Shown here: positions 5,994 through 9,239 of the stretch, one piece after another
Numbering within the stretch: position 1 is the first letter of the stretch
How the letters are laid out: each line of letters opens with the position of its first letter
Assembly (NCBI GenBank): GCA_018715285.1
Contig: DVLW01000049.1
Coordinates: forward strand, 1 to 9,239
Origin: Candidatus Faecivivens stercoripullorum
GTDB taxonomy: Bacteria > Bacillota > Clostridia > Oscillospirales > Ruminococcaceae
Reading direction: 5' to 3'
DNA: 9,239 bases
The notes under the pieces: model-generated
Seen by the model: the letters and a program-made list of their open reading frames with translations, nothing else
Database searches by the model: none
What the model was told of the DNA's origin: nothing
Position numbers and translations under genes: made by a program

Positions 5994-6022
5994 CGCGTTA
6001 TAATACCAGATGTAAAGCAAAA
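5961..6022. repeat. 12-bp direct repeat flanking the ffh-operon promoter
   Basis: TGTAAAGCAAAA occurs at 5961-5972, straddling the terminator hairpin's stem end and loop just upstream of -35, and again at 6011-6022, at the predicted transcription start. The copies are exactly 50 bp apart, about five helical turns. Confidence 0.6.
5976..6004 (+). promoter_or_regulatory. Perfect consensus promoter of the ylxM-ffh-rpsP-khpA operon
   Basis: TTGACA (5976-5981) and TATAAT (5999-6004) are exact consensus hexamers with a 17-bp spacer. Initiation is expected near 6011, giving a leader of about 54 nt to the GTG start of ylxM. The -35 hexamer and part of the spacer lie inside the terminator stem of the preceding operon. 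Confidence 0.92.
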
Positions 6023-6064
6023 ATGGTTTACAAGAAGCTGTTTCGCGGAACGGAGGGACGCTTT

Positions 6065-6439
6065 GTGGCAGACAAGAATCTGAATATTTCGGTTCTTCTG
6101 GACCACTATGGCGCAATGCTGACCGAAAAACAGCGTGAAGTGATCGATCTGTATTATAACGACGATCTCTCGCTGGCGGAAATCGCTGAGCAGGAAGGAA
6201 TTACCCGTCAGGGTGTCCGCGATAATATCAAACGTGCGGAAGCACAGCTGATCGAAATGGAAGAAAAACTCCATTCCGCGGCCCGTTTTAAGCGAATGAT
6301 GGAAACCTTTGAGGAGATCGACCAGGCACTTGCTGAAATGGAGAAGGAATACTCTTCTTTGAGGCGGCTGTCCGGCGTGAAAAAAGTACAGAATATCCGA
6401 AAGAAACTTTCGTCTTTTGCAGACGATTATTTTGCCTGA
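6065..6439 (+). CDS. ylxM: YlxM-family SRP-associated regulator
   Basis: A 124-residue YlxM/p13 protein, a small sigma-70 region 4-like helix-turn-helix protein that is encoded with ffh in Bacillota and has been reported to modulate the SRP GTPases in Streptococcus. The family signature is plain: LLDHYGAMLTEKQREVIDLY at 11-30, YNDDLSLAEIAEQEGITRQG at 31-50, then VRDNIKRAEAQL (51-62). A charged helical tail, probably coiled coil, covers about 64-117. I start it at GTG 6065, seven bases after GGAGGG. The in-frame ATG at 6023 has no ribosome binding site and sits only about 12 nt from the predicted transcription start; it would add 14 residues that family members lack. ffh begins 20 nt after its stop. 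Confidence 0.9.
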   Translation: MADKNLNISVLLDHYGAMLTEKQREVIDLYYNDDLSLAEIAEQEGITRQGVRDNIKRAEAQLIEMEEKLHSAARFKRMMETFEEIDQALAEMEKEYSSLRRLSGVKKVQNIRKKLSSFADDYFA

Positions 6440-6459
6440 TATGAACAGGAGGGACGGCA

Positions 6460-7806
6460 TTGGCATTTGAAAGCCTTTCAGACAAGCTTTCCGCGGCCTT
6501 TAAAAAGCTGCGTTCCAAAGGTAAGCTGAGTGAATCGGACATCAAGGACGCAATGCGTGAAGTCAAGCTGGCGCTTCTGGAAGCGGACGTCAACTACAAG
6601 GTCGTCAAGGACTTTATCAAAACAGTCAGTGAACGGGCTGTCGGCGCACAGGTGCTCGAAAGCCTGACTCCTGCACAGCAGGTCGTCAAAATCGTCAATG
6701 AAGAACTGACCGCGCTGATGGGCGGCGAAAACGCCCGTATCGAATTTGCCTCCAAGCCGCCGACAGTTATCCTGATGTGCGGTCTCCAGGGCAGCGGTAA
6801 AACAACCCATGCCGCCAAGCTGGCAAAATACTTCAAGGACAAGGAAGGATGCCGGCCGCTGCTGATTGCCTGTGACGTTTACCGTCCTGCGGCAATCGAA
6901 CAGCTGAAAATCGTCGGTGAAAAAGCCGGCGCAAGGGTATTTGAAATGGGTCAGGGTGACCCGGTTGAAATCGCGCGTGAAGGTTTGAAGTTTGCACGCG
7001 ACCACGGTCATGACCTGGTAATCGTCGATACCGCAGGCCGACTGCATATCGATGAAGCATTGATGGATGAGCTGAAAAGAATTGAGGCGGCTGTCAACCC
7101 GAATGAAATTCTGCTGGTCGTCGACTCGATGACCGGTCAGGACGCTGTCACTGTCGCTGATACTTTCAATAAGGCGCTGCCGGTCAGCGGTATTATTCTT
7201 ACCAAGCTGGACTCGGATACCCGCGGCGGTGCTGCGATTTCGGTCCGTCAGGTAACCGGAAAGCCGATCAAATTCTCGGGTGTTGGCGAAAAGATTGAAG
7301 ATCTGGAACCCTTCCATCCCGGACGAATGGCTTCGAGAATCCTTGGAATGGGCGACGTACTGACGCTGATTGAAAAGGCTCAGGAGTCGGTCGATGAAAA
7401 GGAAGCTGAAAAGCTCGCAAAGAAATTGCAGCAGAACTCCTTTGATATGAATGACCTGCTCGAACAGATGCAGCAGATCAAGAAAATGGGTTCGATGCGT
7501 TCGATTGTTTCGATGATTCCCGGTATTTCCGGCAAGGTTACCGATGAGAACCTGGAACAGGGCGACCGTCAGATGAAGATCATCGAAGCGATGATCCAGT
7601 CGATGACCAAACGCGAACGTGAAAACCCGTCGATCATTAACCCTTCCCGCAAGAGAAGAATTGCAGCCGGCTCGGGTACACGGGTCGAAGACGTCAACCG
7701 TCTGCTCAAGCAGTTTGAACAAATGAAGCAGATGATGAAAAAGATGGGCGGACTTGGCAAAAAAGGCTTTAAACGCCGGATGAAGTTCCCGCCGATGAAC
7801 ATGTGA
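6460..7806 (+). CDS. ffh: Signal recognition particle protein Ffh (SRP54)
   Basis: A 448-residue Ffh, the GTPase of the signal recognition particle that binds signal peptides and 4.5S/6S-like SRP RNA and docks with FtsY at the membrane. The N domain (about 1-95) contains ALLEADVNYKVVKDF at 38-52. In the G domain, G1 is GLQGSGKTT at 108-116, G2-region DVYRPAA is at 139-145, G3 DTAGR at 190-194 and G4 TKLDSDTRGG at 248-257. The methionine-rich M domain (about 325-430) has SMIPG at 351-355 and the RNA-binding SRKRRIAAGSG at 396-406, then QFEQMKQMMKKMG. The start is TTG at 6460, six bases after AGGAGGG; it gives the usual N-terminus MAFESLSDKL. All domains are complete and nothing looks altered. 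Confidence 0.98.
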   Translation: MAFESLSDKLSAAFKKLRSKGKLSESDIKDAMREVKLALLEADVNYKVVKDFIKTVSERAVGAQVLESLTPAQQVVKIVNEELTALMGGENARIEFASKPPTVILMCGLQGSGKTTHAAKLAKYFKDKEGCRPLLIACDVYRPAAIEQLKIVGEKAGARVFEMGQGDPVEIAREGLKFARDHGHDLVIVDTAGRLHIDEALMDELKRIEAAVNPNEILLVVDSMTGQDAVTVADTFNKALPVSGIILTKLDSDTRGGAAISVRQVTGKPIKFSGVGEKIEDLEPFHPGRMASRILGMGDVLTLIEKAQESVDEKEAEKLAKKLQQNSFDMNDLLEQMQQIKKMGSMRSIVSMIPGISGKVTDENLEQGDRQMKIIEAMIQSMTKRERENPSIINPSRKRRIAAGSGTRVEDVNRLLKQFEQMKQMMKKMGGLGKKGFKRRMKFPPMNM

Positions 7807-7880
7807 CCTTACTGAGCAAACAAAAGTTACGCCAGTTTGTCAATACAAAATATACCAAATGATTTCAGGAGGAAATTACC

Positions 7881-8123
7881 ATGGCAGTTAAAATCAGACT
7901 TCGCAGAATGGGCGCAAAGAAAGCTCCTTTCTACCGTATCGTTGTTGCAGATTCCAGATATCCCCGTGACGGCCGCTTCATCGAAGAGATCGGCACCTAC
8001 GATCCCACCAAGAACCCCAGCGCCATCAACGTTGACCTGGAAAAGGCTAACAAATGGATCGCTACCGGTGCTCAGCCCACCGATACCGTCAAGAAGATCC
8101 TCAAGGTTGCTTCTGAGAAATAA
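7881..8123 (+). CDS. rpsP: 30S ribosomal protein S16 (bS16)
   Basis: An 80-residue bS16, a full-length small-subunit protein needed in early 30S assembly. MAVKIRLRRMGAKKAPFYRIVVADSR at the N-terminus, GRFIEEIGTYDP at 31-42 and the W-containing helix near 53 are diagnostic (shown here in parts). The ATG is eight bases after the end of AGGAGG (7867-7872). Codon choice leans to CCC, ATC and AAG, as expected for a highly expressed gene, and differs from its neighbours. It follows ffh by 74 nt; I see no convincing promoter in that gap, so it should be on the ffh transcript. Confidence 0.98.
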   Translation: MAVKIRLRRMGAKKAPFYRIVVADSRYPRDGRFIEEIGTYDPTKNPSAINVDLEKANKWIATGAQPTDTVKKILKVASEK

Positions 8124-8144
8124 TTATTTCCTTTAAGCTTCGCC

Positions 8145-8239
8145 CCACAGCCGCCGGGGTTACAGAGGCGGTGGACACGCGGGACCGGTCTTACAGGTTA
8201 CGAAAGTAACCTGTCGGCGCAGGCCGCAGGGTTCCTGTC
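8145..8239 (+). promoter_or_regulatory. Candidate structured RNA between rpsP and khpA
   Basis: This GC-rich segment can fold extensively. A perfect 9-bp hairpin, ACAGGTTAC (8193-8201) with GTAACCTGT (8206-8214), is closed by a GAAA tetraloop. CGGC (8215-8218) pairs GCCG (8223-8226) directly beside it, and GGGACC (8181-8186) pairs GGTTCC (8230-8235) with one G-U, enclosing both. Upstream, CCGCC (8151-8155) pairs GGCGG (8167-8171). No U-tract follows, so it is not an ordinary terminator. It ends about 20 nt before the khpA start and could be a leader, a processing site or a transcript-stabilising element. I do not recognise a known riboswitch. Confidence 0.45.
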
Positions 8240-8258
8240 AGAGAAAAGAGGAATAAAC

Positions 8259-8492
8259 ATGGAAGAATTGCTGGTCGCGCTGGCCCGCGGCCTGGTCGAA
8301 GATAAGGACTCTGTTCGGGTCACCGTCGACGAACCGGCTGAGGACGGCACCATTGTCTATCATCTGAACGTGGCTCCTGCCGACATGGGCAGAGTTATCG
8401 GCAAACAGGGACGCATCGCCAAGGCGATCCGCGTGGTTATGCGTTCTGCCGCTCAGCAAAACGGCAGCAAAATCATGGTTGAAATTGACTAA
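8259..8492 (+). CDS. khpA: KH-domain RNA-binding protein KhpA
   Basis: A 77-residue single-KH-domain protein of the KhpA/YlqC family, which in other Bacillota partners with KhpB (Jag/EloR) and binds RNA, influencing cell elongation and division. MEELLVALARGLVEDKDSVRV forms the first helix and strand, and the RNA-binding loop GxxG is GKQG at 48-51 within RVIGKQGRIAKAIR (45-58). Length is normal for the family. The ATG is preceded by AGAGG about eight bases upstream. It sits at the usual place after rpsP, but here the operon stops after it, nine bases beyond which a terminator stem begins. Confidence 0.95.
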   Translation: MEELLVALARGLVEDKDSVRVTVDEPAEDGTIVYHLNVAPADMGRVIGKQGRIAKAIRVVMRSAAQQNGSKIMVEID

Positions 8493-8500
8493 ACGGATCA

Positions 8501-8531
8501 AAAGGCGTGTCTTATCGGACACGCCTTTTTT
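8501..8531 (+). terminator. Strong intrinsic terminator after khpA
   Basis: AAAGGCGTGTC (8501-8511) pairs with GACACGCCTTT (8518-8528) over a 6-nt loop, 11 bp in all, and is followed by an unbroken T-tract to 8531. It closes the ylxM-ffh-rpsP-khpA transcript. Confidence 0.95.
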
Positions 8532-8597
8532 GCTGTATATATTTAATAAATAATAATATAAATATATGTAAGTTATAACAAACTTGTTAATTGTCTA

Positions 8598-8626
8598 TTT
8601 ACAAATGTACGATTTACTTTTATAAT
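8598..8626 (+). promoter_or_regulatory. SigA-type promoter of the terminal lipoprotein gene
   Basis: TTTACA (8598-8603) and TATAAT (8621-8626) have 17-bp spacing within a very AT-rich stretch (about 8532-8640) that could act as an UP element. Initiation near 8633 leaves about 30 nt to the ATG at 8662. Confidence 0.75.
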
Positions 8627-8661
8627 ATAGTCAAGAAATAGTAAGCCGGGAGCATAGAAAC

Positions 8662-9239
8662 ATGCTATACAAAAACATAAAATCTTGTAAACTGCTAGCA
8701 ATTATCAATATTGTATGTGGATTGATTATATGTAGTGGCTGTAACAGCGCGACGGAGCCCATAATAGTAGTTGACGATGGAACTTACCGTGCTGCCGTCA
8801 CTGACTGTTACAGCGATACCCATTTAACAGAGTGGACAGTACAGATTAGCCGGTTAGATGGCGAGCCATTAGAAGAGATGGGAGATTTGAGTTCACTGTA
8901 TAACAGTGAACTGGTTTTTCCTACTGTCTTTGGCGAAGATTTTAATGAAGCAGCATTTCTTCCGCAGGATTTTGGGATTGAAAACGGTTCTTATTTCCAA
9001 AATTACCGAATCTTCACTTCGCCTGCCCATCAGGAAGTTTCTCTTCGTCAAACGCAGATTGATGGTGAAGATACCGATCTTTTACTTACCTTTACGCCTG
9101 AACTTGCTCCCTATAAAGAAAAAGCAGATGGGGATTTGCATTTTGACGACGGAATAATTGTGGATACTGCCCTTCTTTCGGAACGAAGCGGACTGATAAT
9201 CTTTTATTCCCCAATACCGGAAGAAAATCAAACCATTGA
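8662..9239 (+). CDS. Predicted lipoprotein of unknown function, 3' end outside window
   Basis: An open frame from ATG 8662 to the window edge, 192 residues so far. It has GGGAG at 8648-8652 nine bases upstream and its own promoter. The N-terminus has a Lys-containing start (MLYKNIKSCK), a hydrophobic core LLAIINIVCGLIIC and a probable lipobox ending SGC at 25-27, so a lipid-anchored extracellular protein is predicted; the -3 position (Cys24) is atypical. The rest is acidic with alternating polar and hydrophobic residues, such as GTYRAAVTDCYSDTHLTEW at 41-59 and LLLTFTPELAPYKEKADG near 142-159, which suggests beta-strands, but I recognise no family. Codon use includes many ATA, CTA and TTA codons, unlike the CTG-rich genes to its left, hinting at a different history. 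A palindromic hairpin lies within it. Confidence 0.75.
   Translation, partial: MLYKNIKSCKLLAIINIVCGLIICSGCNSATEPIIVVDDGTYRAAVTDCYSDTHLTEWTVQISRLDGEPLEEMGDLSSLYNSELVFPTVFGEDFNEAAFLPQDFGIENGSYFQNYRIFTSPAHQEVSLRQTQIDGEDTDLLLTFTPELAPYKEKADGDLHFDDGIIVDTALLSERSGLIIFYSPIPEENQTI
8890..8918 (+). repeat. Perfect 10-bp palindromic hairpin inside the lipoprotein gene
   Basis: AGTTCACTGT (8890-8899) and ACAGTGAACT (8903-8912) are exact reverse complements with a 3-base loop, followed by GG and a run of five T (8915-8919). It resembles a terminator or a protein-binding palindrome but lies within an apparently uninterrupted reading frame, where it encodes SSLYNSELVF. Confidence 0.6.

Noticed and set aside
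6023..6064. ATG start for ylxM at 6023
   Set aside because: It lies about 12 nt from the predicted transcription start without a ribosome binding site; GTG 6065 has GGAGGG and gives the family's usual N-terminus.
6478..7722. A 414-codon open frame on the minus strand opposite ffh
   Set aside because: It is antisense to an intact, unmistakable Ffh coding sequence, has no ribosome binding site or family motif, and its length follows from the codon bias of ffh.
7837..7856. TTGTCA with TATACC as a separate rpsP promoter
   Set aside because: The two hexamers are only 8 bp apart, which does not fit a SigA promoter.
8591..8626. TTGTCT at 8591 as the -35 of the lipoprotein promoter
   Set aside because: The spacing to TATAAT would be 24 bp; TTTACA at 8598 gives the normal 17 bp.

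Overview
The window looks like chromosomal DNA of a gut-type Clostridia (Bacillota), most plausibly in or near the Ruminococcaceae/Oscillospiraceae. The reasons are mid-range GC (by eye), strong AGGAGG-type ribosome binding sites, SigA-consensus promoters, a ylxM-ffh-rpsP-khpA gene order, a two-gene SUF-like Fe-S system and a bacterial serpin. The genus cannot be set from sequence reading alone.

Left part (1-3209): the tail of an unidentified gene runs convergently into an AAC(6')-like GNAT acetyltransferase on the minus strand, which carries a low-complexity C-terminal tail built of 7-residue repeats. A 168-bp divergent region separates it from a lipoprotein serpin, a predicted surface-anchored protease inhibitor on the plus strand. 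The 3' end of the serpin gene overlaps a DmpA/P1-family self-processing aminopeptidase on the minus strand.

Central part (3231-5863): a minus-strand ATPase-scaffold pair (SufC- and SufB/D-like, matching the minimal 'SMS' type) is transcribed from a readable promoter with a perfect 9-bp inverted repeat just downstream of the predicted start site. Divergent from it is a short DtxR/MntR-type metal regulator whose predicted metal site mixes MntR and DtxR residues, followed closely by a DUF6054 protein. The layout suggests metal-responsive control of Fe-S assembly. That is inference.

Right part (5954-8531): the terminator hairpin of the regulator operon physically overlaps a perfect consensus promoter (TTGACA-17-TATAAT). 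This promoter leads into ylxM, ffh, rpsP and khpA, which together serve signal recognition particle targeting and ribosome/RNA function. Between rpsP and khpA lies a 135-nt GC-rich segment that can fold into several stems, including a 9-bp GAAA-tetraloop hairpin. The operon ends at a strong terminator directly after khpA, so rimM-trmD-rplS do not follow here.

Far right (8598-9239): an AT-richer promoter drives the start of an unrecognised lipoprotein that runs off the window and contains a perfect 10-bp palindromic hairpin inside its coding sequence. I see no transposase, CRISPR array, tRNA, rRNA or prophage gene. Apart from the leads listed, most of the region is ordinary core genome.
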